Shown here piece by piece: positions 15,297-23,317 of a DNA stretch of 64,000 nt. Numbering within the stretch: position 1 is the stretch's first letter; each line of letters starts with the position of its first letter. A model generated the notes under the pieces. That model did no database searches. It saw only the letters and a list, made by a program, of their open reading frames with translations, and was not told the DNA's origin. Made by a program: the position numbers and the translations under genes. Source of the stretch: an uncultured Mycoplasmatota bacterium (GTDB taxonomy: Bacteria > Bacillota_I > Bacilli_A > RF39 > UBA660); assembly GCA_900554305.1 (NCBI GenBank), contig USGV01000005.1, positions 1 through 64,000 on the forward strand, given 5' to 3'.

Positions 15297-16481
15297 ATGA
15301 AATATTTAGTGTTTATATTTTCACTTTCTTTTGTTCTTAGTAGTTTATTTATTATTCCGGTTTCGGCAGAAGAGAGTGTGGAAACTGAATTGATTCCTGG
15401 AGCTATCAGTGGTGTTTTAATGGAGGCGAGTAGTGGTAAGATTGTTTTTTCTAAAGAGCCTGATAAAGAAGTTGCAGTAGCTTCTATGACTAAGATGGTT
15501 GCACAGATATTAATTTTGGAAGCCATCCGCAATGATAAAATTTCATGGGATGATGTGGTTACTGTTAGTCAGAATGCTAGCGATATGAGTGGATCTCAGA
15601 TATATTTAAGTGTAGGAGAAAAAATCAGTATTCGAGATTTATTTAAAGGAATTTCTATGGCTAGTGCTAATGATGCAACAGTCCAAATGGCTGAGGTGTT
15701 AGCTGGTAGTGAGGAAGCTTTTGTTAAAGAGATGAATCAAAAAGTAAAAGAACTAGGACTAAAACATACTGTTTTTAAAAACTGTACTGGTCTTGATGAA
15801 GAGGGACATTATTCTAGTGCATATGATATGGCGATGATTGCTCGAGAATTAGTAGTTAATTATCCAGAAATTTTGGAATTTTCTTCTGTTTACGAAGACT
15901 ATTTAAGAGAAGATACAGCTAATAAATTTTGGCTAGTTAACACTAATAAATTAGTACGTTTTTACGAAGGCGCTGATGGATTAAAAACGGGGCATACAGA
16001 TGCTGCTAAATATTGTTTGGCTGCTACTGCTAAAAAGAATAATCTTCGCTTTATTGCAATTGTTTTAGGAGAAGAAAATAGTAATGTTCGAAATCAAGAA
16101 GTAATGAGTTTGTTAGATTATGGTTTTAATCATTATCAAATGGATTTGATTAAGTCAAAGGATGAAGTTCTTAAAACTCTTCCTTTGGATAAAGCAACGA
16201 AGAGTAGTATCTCTTTTGTGCCTGTTTCTGATATTGGTGTGTTAACTGAAAAGTCTAATTCTAAAAAGAATTATACTTATTCTGTTAAGATAAAAAAATT
16301 TAATTTACCAGTAAAAAAAGGTGATGTTCTTGGAAGTGTTATTGTTAAAGATAAGGATAAGCAGGTGGCTACAGTACCACTTACATCTTCAGAATCTATA
16401 TCCCAACTTTCTTTTTTACAACTTTTAGGTAAAAGTATTAGTGATTTAGTTTCTGGAAATTTTACGTTTTCTTTTGAATAA
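15297..16481 (+). CDS. Serine-type D-alanyl-D-alanine carboxypeptidase (DacA/DacF family)
   Basis: A 394-residue penicillin-binding protein of the S11 family. The signal peptide ends near PVSAEE. The active-site motifs are Ser63-Met-Thr-Lys66, Ser123-Ala-Asn125 and Lys230-Thr-Gly232. A beta-rich C-terminal domain (about 280-375) follows, and the end has an amphipathic stretch that may touch the membrane. It removes the terminal D-Ala of stem peptides. ATG 15297 follows ATGGAGGTATAT; the signal peptide begins there. Divergent from the zinc carboxypeptidase gene, with 86 bases between. Confidence 0.87.
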   Translation: MKYLVFIFSLSFVLSSLFIIPVSAEESVETELIPGAISGVLMEASSGKIVFSKEPDKEVAVASMTKMVAQILILEAIRNDKISWDDVVTVSQNASDMSGSQIYLSVGEKISIRDLFKGISMASANDATVQMAEVLAGSEEAFVKEMNQKVKELGLKHTVFKNCTGLDEEGHYSSAYDMAMIARELVVNYPEILEFSSVYEDYLREDTANKFWLVNTNKLVRFYEGADGLKTGHTDAAKYCLAATAKKNNLRFIAIVLGEENSNVRNQEVMSLLDYGFNHYQMDLIKSKDEVLKTLPLDKATKSSISFVPVSDIGVLTEKSNSKKNYTYSVKIKKFNLPVKKGDVLGSVIVKDKDKQVATVPLTSSESISQLSFLQLLGKSISDLVSGNFTFSFE

Positions 16482-16484
16482 AAA

Positions 16485-16514
16485 TTGACTATTTTATTTC
16501 TTATGATGTATAAT
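16485..16514 (+). promoter_or_regulatory. Sigma-A promoter of the SGNH hydrolase gene
   Basis: TTGACT (16485-16490) and TATAAT (16509-16514) are 18 bases apart. It begins four bases after the previous stop codon. Confidence 0.65.
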
Positions 16515-16527
16515 CGTTTTGTAGTTT

Positions 16528-16553
16528 AAAAGGTAAGTATTACCTTTTTCTTT
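16528..16553 (+). terminator. Terminator-like hairpin inside a leader
   Basis: AAAAGGTAA/TTACCTTTT stem with loop GTA and a T-rich tail. It lies between the promoter at 16485 and the hydrolase start at 16572, so it either ends transcripts from upstream or attenuates the new one. Confidence 0.6.
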
Positions 16554-16571
16554 ATCATTGGGAGGAATCTT

Positions 16572-17588
16572 ATGGATAACGATAATCGTCATAATTCTAA
16601 TAATAACAATAATAATTATAAGAGACGTAGTTCTAGATATAATAAGAATTATAAGGGCTCTAGTAAAAAGAATTATAGTAATTATAAAAATAATAATAAG
16701 CATAGAAATGAAAATTATCAAAAAAATTCAGAAGATAATATGGATTTTAATATTACGAAGCAACAAGTGTTTGATTTTGACGAAATGAAATTTTCTGATG
16801 AGATTGATACTAGTTTTGTTGAAAATAAAAGAAAGAAAAAAGAACAGATTGTTGATGAACTAACTCAGTCTTATGAAAAGGGAAAAGTCCACCAACAAAA
16901 AAGAGAAAAGAAACATCATTCTAAGATTCGTGTTGAGCGTTTTGTGACAATTCTTTGTATTTTAGCTTTATTAGGTACTTGTGTTTTCCTTTTAATGAAA
17001 CCTGAGAAAACGAAAGTCATTACTAAAAGAGAAGAAGTTGTTGTAATGGATGATAATTATTTGTTTTTAGGAGATTCTATTACGGAGCAATATGATTTAG
17101 ATGAATATTATAATGATTTACCTGTTGTTAATAGTGGAATTAGTGGAAATAAAACGAAAGATTTATTAAATGATTTGAATAATCGAGTTTATCAATATAA
17201 TCCATCTAAAGTTTTTTTACTTATCGGAACGAATGATATTCAGTCTAAAGTAGAAGATGATGTAATTATAAATAATATTAAGAAAATATTGGAAGATATT
17301 CATGAAAATCGTCCTTATGCTAAACTTTATTTAGAGGCTATTTATCCTGTTGATGAGGGAAGTAGTGGAGCACAGGATAGAACTAATAAAGAGATTCAAT
17401 CTATCAACGCAAGTTTAGAAGATTATTGTAAGAAAAATGATATTACTTTTATTGATATGTATGATTTATTACTTGATCCTGAAAGTGATAAAGATAGATT
17501 GTTTGAGGATTATTCTAAGGATGGTTTACATATTAGTGATGAAGGGTATGAAGTTATTACTGAGGAACTTATGAAATATATAAAATAG
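16572..17588 (+). CDS. Membrane-anchored SGNH/GDSL hydrolase
   Basis: A 338-residue protein. Residues 1-55 are an Asn/Arg/Lys/Tyr-rich low-complexity tail predicted to be cytoplasmic. A membrane helix lies at about 124-142. The extracytoplasmic SGNH domain has the nucleophile Ser169 in GDSIT, Gly189 in VNSGIS, Asn221 in IGTND, and Asp317/His320 in KDGLH. Such enzymes deacylate carbohydrates, cell-wall polymers or lipids; the substrate is unknown. GGGAGGAATCTT precedes the start. The Asn-rich tail resembles nothing else in the window. Confidence 0.8.
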   Translation: MDNDNRHNSNNNNNNYKRRSSRYNKNYKGSSKKNYSNYKNNNKHRNENYQKNSEDNMDFNITKQQVFDFDEMKFSDEIDTSFVENKRKKKEQIVDELTQSYEKGKVHQQKREKKHHSKIRVERFVTILCILALLGTCVFLLMKPEKTKVITKREEVVVMDDNYLFLGDSITEQYDLDEYYNDLPVVNSGISGNKTKDLLNDLNNRVYQYNPSKVFLLIGTNDIQSKVEDDVIINNIKKILEDIHENRPYAKLYLEAIYPVDEGSSGAQDRTNKEIQSINASLEDYCKKNDITFIDMYDLLLDPESDKDRLFEDYSKDGLHISDEGYEVITEELMKYIK

Positions 17589-17608
17589 ATATTATATCTA
17601 TTTTTTTC
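17582..17608 (+). terminator. Intrinsic terminator
   Basis: AAATAGATA/TATCTATTT stem, loop TTA, then T7; overlaps the hydrolase stop codon. Confidence 0.8.
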
Positions 17609-17616
17609 TTTTTTAG

Positions 17617-17625
17617 TGTTATACT
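17617..17625 (+). promoter_or_regulatory. Extended -10 promoter of ldh
   Basis: TGTTATACT, the same extended -10 form as at recX, 18 bases upstream of the ldh start. Confidence 0.5.
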
Positions 17626-17643
17626 AATCATAGGAGGGATTAG

Positions 17644-18552
17644 ATGCATAATAAAGTAGTTATTGTTGGATGTGGAAATGTTGGTATGAGTTATGCTTAT
17701 GCATTATTAAATCAGCGTACTAATGTTAATGAGTTGATTTTAATTGATTTGAATAAAGATAGAGCTTTAGGAGAAGCAATGGATTTAAATCATTGTTTAG
17801 CTTTTGCACCATCGAAAATAGATATTCGTTGTGGCGATTATACAGATTGTAGTGATGCTAAAATTGTTGTGATTGCTGCTGGAGCTAATCAAAATAAGGG
17901 TGAGTCTCGGATGGATTTAATTTATAAGAATAGTAAAATCTTTAAATCTATTGTTGGTGATGTTGTAAAAAGTGGATTTAAAGGAATCTTTCTGGTAGCA
18001 ACCAATCCTTTGGATGTTATGACTTATCTTACCTGGAAATATTCTGGATTTGATTATCATCGAGTGCTAGGAAGTGGTACTAGTTTAGATACTTCTAGAC
18101 TTCGTTATTTGATTGGTGACAAACTTGGTATTGGCCCTAAAAATATTCATGCTTATGTCATTGGTGAACATGGCGATAGCGAATTTGTTCCTTGGAGTAA
18201 TGCGACTGTTGGATTACAAAATGTTGGAAAATTTTTGTCTGTAGAGGAAAAACAGGAGATTGCTGATGAAGTGAAGAATGCAGCTTATAAAATTATTGAG
18301 CGGAAAGGAGCAACCTATTATGGTATTGGAATGTGCTTGGTATCTATTACGAATGCTATTTTAGGTGATGAAAATAGAATCATTACTGTATCTACTTACG
18401 ATAAAGAAAATGATGTGTTTATCGGGCTTCCTACTATTGTTAATAAAAGAGGTGCCAAGGGGCGTGTTTTTGTTGATTTAACTGAGGAAGAGTCTTTACA
18501 ATTACAACATAGTATAGATGTTATTAAAGAGGCTTTGGAAAAAATAAAATGA
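17644..18552 (+). CDS. ldh: L-lactate dehydrogenase
   Basis: A 302-residue NAD-dependent 2-hydroxyacid dehydrogenase. GCGNVG (residues 9-14) is the NAD loop. Gln83 in AGANQNKGESR marks lactate rather than malate specificity. Asp149/Arg152 in LDTSRLR and His176 in GEHGDSE are catalytic. It reduces pyruvate to lactate, regenerating NAD+ in fermentation, which fits the anaerobic genes elsewhere in the window. TAGGAGGGATTAG precedes the start, and TGA is the stop. Slightly shorter than the usual 315 residues. Confidence 0.9.
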   Translation: MHNKVVIVGCGNVGMSYAYALLNQRTNVNELILIDLNKDRALGEAMDLNHCLAFAPSKIDIRCGDYTDCSDAKIVVIAAGANQNKGESRMDLIYKNSKIFKSIVGDVVKSGFKGIFLVATNPLDVMTYLTWKYSGFDYHRVLGSGTSLDTSRLRYLIGDKLGIGPKNIHAYVIGEHGDSEFVPWSNATVGLQNVGKFLSVEEKQEIADEVKNAAYKIIERKGATYYGIGMCLVSITNAILGDENRIITVSTYDKENDVFIGLPTIVNKRGAKGRVFVDLTEEESLQLQHSIDVIKEALEKIK

Positions 18553-18574
18553 TATCATATTTTTTCTTCTCATT

Positions 18575-18583
18575 CATATATTA
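18575..18583 (+). promoter_or_regulatory. Possible sporulation -10 element upstream of spoVS
   Basis: CATATATTA fits the CATANNNTA form of SigK -10 elements, 28 bases before spoVS. In Bacillus, spoVS is instead expressed early from a SigH promoter, and the motif is short, so this is weak. Confidence 0.2.
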
Positions 18584-18611
18584 ATGTATAGAAAGAGAGG
18601 AATTAATATCT

Positions 18612-18872
18612 ATGGAAACATTAAAAGTCAGTAGTAAGTCTAATCCAAATAGTGTAGCAGGTGCTCTTGCTAATGTATTTCGTGAAAAAGGGTCTGCAGA
18701 AATTCAGGCTGTTGGAGCCGGTGCATTAAATCAAGCGATTAAAGCGGTAGCAATTGCTAGAGGATTTGTTGCTCCTTCTGGGAAGAATTTAGTATGCATT
18801 CCTGCTTTTCAAGATATTGCAATTGATGGAGAAGAGCGTACTGCTATTAAATTAATAATCGAGACCAAATAG
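18612..18872 (+). CDS. spoVS: Stage V sporulation protein S
   Basis: The 86-residue product matches SpoVS over its entire length: METLKVSSKSNPNSVAGALA, then AEIQAVGAGALNQAIKAVAIARGF and ERTAIKLIIE. SpoVS is an Alba-like small protein needed for septation and coat assembly during Bacillus sporulation. Its presence, together with cotE, indicates an endospore former. AGAGAGGA lies about eleven bases before the start. A short terminator follows. Confidence 0.92.
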   Translation: METLKVSSKSNPNSVAGALANVFREKGSAEIQAVGAGALNQAIKAVAIARGFVAPSGKNLVCIPAFQDIAIDGEERTAIKLIIETK

Positions 18873-18885
18873 GTCTTTTTTTTTT
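18860..18885 (+). terminator. Intrinsic terminator after spoVS
   Basis: Short AGACC/GGTCT stem, loop AAATA, then nine Ts; overlaps the spoVS stop. Confidence 0.75.
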
Positions 18886-18928
18886 GAAGTTGTCATGGTA
18901 AACTTAATAATGATAGGAGGTTGGTTCT

Positions 18929-20050
18929 ATGGTTTGTCCTCGTTGTGGTGCTGAGTTGAATCCTAAACAGCGTTATTGTATGAAATGTGGTGCTCTAAAT
19001 TATGAACATCCTGATAACCAAAAAATGAGAAACTATATTACCGCGCAGGAATTTGAGCAAGCAAATGAAGAATATCAAAAAGCAGCTAATGGACCAGCTC
19101 GAACAATAGAAATTGCGGGTAAAGTTTATGCAGATGTTCCTGTTGCTGATAAAAAAACTACATATGTGGATACTAGAGTTATGGTAGGGCTACTTTTTAT
19201 TTTTACTCTTTGCTTAGGCGCTATTTATTATTTTGCTTTTCCATATTCTTTTAATATGGTTTTTGGGTTGTGTTTCCTATTTTTTATTTGGGTTTTTGTT
19301 ATTTTAACTAATATATCTATTTATATGAAAGGAGGGTATTCTGCGTTTGCTTCGTTTCTTCCTTTCTATGGTCAGTATGCGTATTTTGATATTGTCCTTG
19401 GCAATGGGTGGCTATTTTTAATTACTTTGATTCCTATTGTTGGATTTGTTTATGCTCTTTATGCTACTTATAAAACAGGAAAGGTTTTTGGAAAAAGTGG
19501 ATGGCTTACTTTATTTTTTCCATTTATTATGTTACCAGTGATTGCTTTTAGTGATAGGGCTATTTACAATGGTCCTGGAAAAAAATATAAAAAGTATATG
19601 GAAAAGGGGAAGAAAAGAAATACTAAAATTCCTGCGTTTATTTGCTCTATTGCTATCTTTCTATTATTTTTAGGCTTTACTCAACTACCTATTTCTCGTG
19701 ATGTAGCTAATTATTTTGTTATAAAAGATATAGAAAGAGTTGCTGATACAGTAAAACAAGATGTTTATGATGGTATTTATTCTTGTGGTGATAATGATTT
19801 TTCTTCTCCAGAAGGAGAATATTATGTTTCTGTTGCTAACCTTTCTGATATTCAAAGTTATCCTATTCCTATTCGTTCTTCTTTAAATGGAAAGAAAATT
19901 TCTGGTTATTTTTATATTCAGAGTTCAAGAGATAAAATAGTTGTATCTTATAATCTTACTGATGGAGAACATGTTTTTTCTTCTCGTGATAATAATATGA
20001 GTCCTGATGAGATTTCTCTTCCAGAAGGGGCAATTATCTGTAAAAAATAA
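18929..20050 (+). CDS. Zinc-ribbon membrane protein, DUF5684-like
   Basis: A 373-residue protein. The N-terminal zinc ribbon has CPRCG (Cys3, Cys6) and CMKCG. Residues about 85-205 hold five to six membrane helices, including GYSAFASFLPFYGQYAYFDI and FGKSGWLTLFFPF, which look like DUF5684. A basic loop and another helix (about 232-250) follow, then a soluble extracytoplasmic C-terminal domain with little resemblance to known families. Role unknown. GGAGGTTGGTTCT precedes the ATG. Confidence 0.6.
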   Translation: MVCPRCGAELNPKQRYCMKCGALNYEHPDNQKMRNYITAQEFEQANEEYQKAANGPARTIEIAGKVYADVPVADKKTTYVDTRVMVGLLFIFTLCLGAIYYFAFPYSFNMVFGLCFLFFIWVFVILTNISIYMKGGYSAFASFLPFYGQYAYFDIVLGNGWLFLITLIPIVGFVYALYATYKTGKVFGKSGWLTLFFPFIMLPVIAFSDRAIYNGPGKKYKKYMEKGKKRNTKIPAFICSIAIFLLFLGFTQLPISRDVANYFVIKDIERVADTVKQDVYDGIYSCGDNDFSSPEGEYYVSVANLSDIQSYPIPIRSSLNGKKISGYFYIQSSRDKIVVSYNLTDGEHVFSSRDNNMSPDEISLPEGAIICKK

Positions 20051-20085
20051 GATTAGATTATTATATTTTAGTGAGTAGGTGTATT

Positions 20086-20574
20086 ATGATAGCAAGTGAA
20101 GTTTTAAAATTTAAAAAGATTAGTGATGATTATGATAGGGCTTATCAACTGGTTTCTTATTTATTTCGTGATAAAAAAGATAAGGCTGGAGTACCTTATA
20201 TTGATCATTTAATTTGTGTTAGTAAAATGTTGGATTCTGCTAATACTAGAATTGCAGGGTTGCTTCATGATATTGTTGAAGATATTTCTGATTTTACACT
20301 GGATGACTTGCGAGCTTTAGGTTTTTCTAATGATATTGTTGAAATCGTTAGAATTGTAACGAAAGATAAAACTAGAAAGAAGAGCTATCATGATTGGATT
20401 ACTGAAATTATTGAGACTAATAATCTAGATGCAGTGAAGGTTAAATATGCTGATATTATGGATCATTTAAATTTAGAACGTTTAAATAGATTAGATGAAG
20501 AGAAGCGTTGCTATTTTGTTAAGAAGTATCAGGAGGAAGCACTCCGACTAGAAAAAGTATTAATTACAACTTAA
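20086..20574 (+). CDS. HD-domain phosphohydrolase (RelA/SpoT hydrolase-like, HD_4)
   Basis: A 162-residue protein built around an HD domain: YIDHL, the GLLHDIVED metal motif, and VKYADIMDHLN. The arrangement is that of the hydrolase half of RelA/SpoT without a synthetase or TGS domain, as in small alarmone hydrolase-like or GTP-pyrophosphohydrolase proteins. Whether it degrades (p)ppGpp cannot be told. ATG 20086 with TAGGTG upstream is preferred to GTG 20071. Confidence 0.7.
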   Translation: MIASEVLKFKKISDDYDRAYQLVSYLFRDKKDKAGVPYIDHLICVSKMLDSANTRIAGLLHDIVEDISDFTLDDLRALGFSNDIVEIVRIVTKDKTRKKSYHDWITEIIETNNLDAVKVKYADIMDHLNLERLNRLDEEKRCYFVKKYQEEALRLEKVLITT

Positions 20575-20588
20575 TTCTATTAAAATGG

Positions 20589-20617
20589 TTGATAAAATCA
20601 AAAAAAAGTAATATACT
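20589..20617 (+). promoter_or_regulatory. Sigma-A promoter of the T-box transcript
   Basis: TTGATA (20589-20594), 17 bases, TATACT (20612-20617); it directly precedes the T-box leader. Confidence 0.7.
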
Positions 20618-20623
20618 ATTAAC

Positions 20624-20810
20624 AAATCGGTGATTAGAACTAATAATAAGAATCTTTAATTGTAGAGAAATCGTGGTTGGTGAAAACGATATTAAAGGCT
20701 TATTTATCTACTCTATAGATGAATTATTTCCGGAGAAGTCCGTTATACTTTGAGTTAAAGAAAAGGATGGTACCGTGCCTATGTGCACTCCTTGTACTAT
20801 TCTTTTTTTG
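20624..20810 (+). promoter_or_regulatory. T-box riboswitch leader, probably serine-responsive
   Basis: The leader contains TAGAG followed by a GGTTGGTGAAAAC stem-I loop (AG bulge region), a CGGA/TCCG hairpin, and the T-box sequence AAGGATGGTACCGTG at 20763-20777 that pairs with uncharged tRNA ends. The alternative terminator pairs AAAAGGATGGTAC with GTACTATTCTTTT (20794-20806) followed by Ts. The cotranscribed serS implies tRNA-Ser sensing. A TCC at 20729-20731 or a TCT at 20712-20714 could be the specifier; I could not fold it well enough to choose. Confidence 0.88.
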
Positions 20811-20828
20811 TTTTTGGGAGATGATTTT

Positions 20829-21782
20829 ATGATTGATTTACATTATGACTTATTGTCCATTTTATATTATTGTTATAAAAAGAATGATTTTAGTTATATA
20901 GAAACTATTCAGAAGTATTATCAAAATAACGGGGTTCTAGGAGTAGTTGCTAATCTTTATTTTATGAACGAAGAAGAAATGAAAGAAGAATTAGGTGAGT
21001 TGTATGAACCGATTGATGTAGTAGAAATGTTTCGTATTGCAACAACTTTATTTCGTAAATATTTTCCAGAGTTAGATGTTGTTTATAGTATAGAAGGCTG
21101 TGATTATATTGATAATCTTTCTCAATTAGAGGAACTTTCTCAATTAGGTCTTCGTAATGTTTTACTTGTCTGGAATAATAAGAATAAGTATGGTTCTGGT
21201 AATCGTAGTAGTAATGGACTTAGTGAAGATGGTAAGGACTTCTTAAGAAAAGCTATTGAGCTTGGTATTAGTATTGATTTATCTCATATGAATTTAAATA
21301 CTTTTTCTGATACAGTTTCTTTACTAAAGGAAGAAAAAGCTAAAGGTAGAGATGTTAGAGTTGTTGTCAGTCATTCTAATTGTTATGATTTGTATTCTCA
21401 TCCAAGAAATTTAACAGATGAACAATTGTTATCTCTTAAGGAATTGAATCCTGTTGTAGGTCTTGTTTCTTATGGGCCATTTGTCTCCTCGAGTGAGAAT
21501 TTAGAAGAGTTAAAAGACTCCTATGTAAAACATATTTTACATGTTAAAGATTTACTTGGAATTGATGCTGTTGGAGTATCTACTGATGATATGAAGTTTG
21601 ATCTTGTTTTGTTTAAATCAGATACTGTTTTGCTTGAGTCTGGTGAAGATATTCAAGTATTTAGATATGCAAATGTTTATAATGAAATCAAGGAATTACT
21701 AGAAAAATATTTAAGTACAGAAGAGATTAATAAAGTATTATATGAAAATAGTTATAATCAATTATTTAGAAAAGAGGTATAA
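20829..21782 (+). CDS. Peptidase M19 (renal dipeptidase-like)
   Basis: A 317-residue zinc amidohydrolase-fold dipeptidase. DLHYDLL at the start carries the metal HxD, SIEG supplies a bridging glutamate, and VVVSHSNCYDLYSHPRNLTDEQ contains two more metal histidines and the M19 signature. VSTDDM gives the final aspartate. It likely cleaves dipeptides, including D-amino-acid-containing ones. GGGAGATGATTTT precedes ATG 20829; an upstream start lies within the T-box terminator and is rejected. It shares the T-box with serS, two bases away, which suggests a serine-supply role. Confidence 0.85.
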   Translation: MIDLHYDLLSILYYCYKKNDFSYIETIQKYYQNNGVLGVVANLYFMNEEEMKEELGELYEPIDVVEMFRIATTLFRKYFPELDVVYSIEGCDYIDNLSQLEELSQLGLRNVLLVWNNKNKYGSGNRSSNGLSEDGKDFLRKAIELGISIDLSHMNLNTFSDTVSLLKEEKAKGRDVRVVVSHSNCYDLYSHPRNLTDEQLLSLKELNPVVGLVSYGPFVSSSENLEELKDSYVKHILHVKDLLGIDAVGVSTDDMKFDLVLFKSDTVLLESGEDIQVFRYANVYNEIKELLEKYLSTEEINKVLYENSYNQLFRKEV

Positions 21783-21784
21783 AT

Positions 21785-23068
21785 ATGATAGATATTAAAT
21801 TAATTAGAGAAAATAAGGATTTAGTAAAGGAAAATATTAAGAAAAAGTTTCAAGATGAAAAACTTCCTTTGGTAGATGAAGTTTATGAAATGGATAAGAG
21901 AGTACGTGAAGTACAAGTTAAAGCTGACGGGTTAAAAGCTGATAAGAATCGTATGAGTGGCGAAATTGGAAAGTTAATGAAGGAAGGTAAAAGAGACGAG
22001 GCTGAAAAGATTAAAGCAGATATTGCGAAAACTGCTGATGAAATTAGTGCCTTAGAGAAAGAACAAGAAGAACTTTCTCGTGAAATAAAAGATCGTATGA
22101 TGGTAATTCCACAAATTATGGATCCAACTGTACCTATTGGTAAAGATGATAGTGAAAATGTAGAAGTACAAAAATTTGGAGATCCTGTTGTACCAGAGTA
22201 TGAAATACCATATCATGCTGATATTATTGAAAGACTTCATGGTATGGATAAAGATGCGGCTGGTAGAACTAGTGGACAAGGATTTTATTATTTACTTGGA
22301 GATATTGCTCGTCTTCATGAAGCAATGCTTGCTTATGCTAGAGACTTTATGATAGATGCTGGATTTACTTATGCAATTCCACCGTTTATGATTCATAGTG
22401 ATGTTGTTACTGGTGTTATGTCATTCCCTGAGATGGAGGCTATGATGTATAAAATCGAAGGAGAAGATTTATATTTAATTGGAACTTCAGAACATTCTAT
22501 GATTGGTAAGTTTAAAGATCAGATAATTAAAGATAGTGAACTTCCTATTCATATGACAAGTTATTCTCCTTGTTTCCGTAAAGAAGGTGGTTCTCATGGA
22601 TTAGAAGAGAGAGGGCTTTATCGTGTTCATCAATTTGAGAAGCAAGAGATGATTGTTATTTGTGAACCTGAAGAATCTATGGATTGGTATGAGAAGATGT
22701 GGAAGTTAACAGTAGATTTCTTTAGAAGTTTGGATATCCCAGTAAGACAACTTGAATGTTGTAGTGGGGATTTAGCTGATTTAAAAGTTAAATCTTGCGA
22801 TATTGAAGCTTGGAGTCCTAGACAAAAGAAATATTTTGAAGTTGGAAGTTGCTCTAACTTAGGAGATGCTCAAGCTAGACGTCTTGGTATTCGTAAAAAA
22901 GGAGAAAAGGGTACTTATTTCTTACATACCTTAAATAATACTGTTGTTGCAACTCCTCGTGGACTTATTGCTTTCATTGAAAATAATTATCAAGAAGATG
23001 GAAGTATTAAAATTCCTAAACCATTACAACCTTATATGGGTGGTAAAGAAGTAATTAAAATAGATTAA
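21785..23068 (+). CDS. serS: Seryl-tRNA synthetase
   Basis: A 427-residue class II synthetase. Residues about 1-110 form the antiparallel coiled-coil arm that binds tRNA-Ser. Motif 2 is SPCFRKEGGSHGLEERGLYRVHQFEK (positions about 262-287, Arg and Glu ATP contacts) and motif 3 is NNTVVATPRGLIAF. The TSEHSM segment holds the serine site. It charges tRNA-Ser, and its expression should rise when that tRNA is uncharged, through the upstream T-box. AAAGAGGTATAAAT precedes the ATG; a terminator follows. Confidence 0.93.
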   Translation: MIDIKLIRENKDLVKENIKKKFQDEKLPLVDEVYEMDKRVREVQVKADGLKADKNRMSGEIGKLMKEGKRDEAEKIKADIAKTADEISALEKEQEELSREIKDRMMVIPQIMDPTVPIGKDDSENVEVQKFGDPVVPEYEIPYHADIIERLHGMDKDAAGRTSGQGFYYLLGDIARLHEAMLAYARDFMIDAGFTYAIPPFMIHSDVVTGVMSFPEMEAMMYKIEGEDLYLIGTSEHSMIGKFKDQIIKDSELPIHMTSYSPCFRKEGGSHGLEERGLYRVHQFEKQEMIVICEPEESMDWYEKMWKLTVDFFRSLDIPVRQLECCSGDLADLKVKSCDIEAWSPRQKKYFEVGSCSNLGDAQARRLGIRKKGEKGTYFLHTLNNTVVATPRGLIAFIENNYQEDGSIKIPKPLQPYMGGKEVIKID

Positions 23069-23097
23069 TAAGAAATATGTTACATATTTCTTTTTTC
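23069..23097 (+). terminator. Intrinsic terminator after serS
   Basis: AAGAAATATG/CATATTTCTT stem with loop TTA and T tail. Confidence 0.85.
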
Positions 23098-23125
23098 TTT
23101 GGATATATTATTTAATGGTGATAGA

Positions 23126-23269
23126 ATGGAAGAAGATAAAAGATGTGAAGTAGTTGGACATGAGTCTGCTATGAAAAATATACATATTGATAGTAATTCA
23201 AAAGAGGGAAAATTACTGATTGAAGTTGTAGATAAAGAGTCTACTTTACAAAGATTAGAAGATGAATAA
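23126..23269 (+). CDS. Small acidic protein (47 aa), unknown
   Basis: A 47-residue reading frame starting MEEDKRCEVVGHES and ending RLEDE, preceded by ATGGTGATAG and closed by a TAA within a terminator hairpin. The central segment GKLLIEVVDKEST is beta-like. There is no membrane helix. Its dedicated terminator and ribosome binding site argue that it is real, but no family is recognised. Confidence 0.5.
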   Translation: MEEDKRCEVVGHESAMKNIHIDSNSKEGKLLIEVVDKESTLQRLEDE

Positions 23270-23284
23270 TCTTCTTTTTTTTAT
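23256..23284 (+). terminator. Intrinsic terminator
   Basis: AGAAGAT/ATCTTCT stem, loop GAATA, then eight Ts; overlaps the stop of the 47-residue gene. Confidence 0.85.
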
Positions 23285-23317
23285 GTTTTAATGATAAAAT
23301 TTATTTAAGGTGATTAT

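Noticed and set aside
14347-16481. Vancomycin-type resistance locus
   Set aside because: A VanY-like M15 enzyme and a DacA-like enzyme are common housekeeping proteins; no vanHAX or two-component genes are nearby.
16494-16788. Open frames on both strands over the start of the SGNH hydrolase gene
   Set aside because: They come from the low-complexity Asn-codon tract and lack ribosome binding sites.
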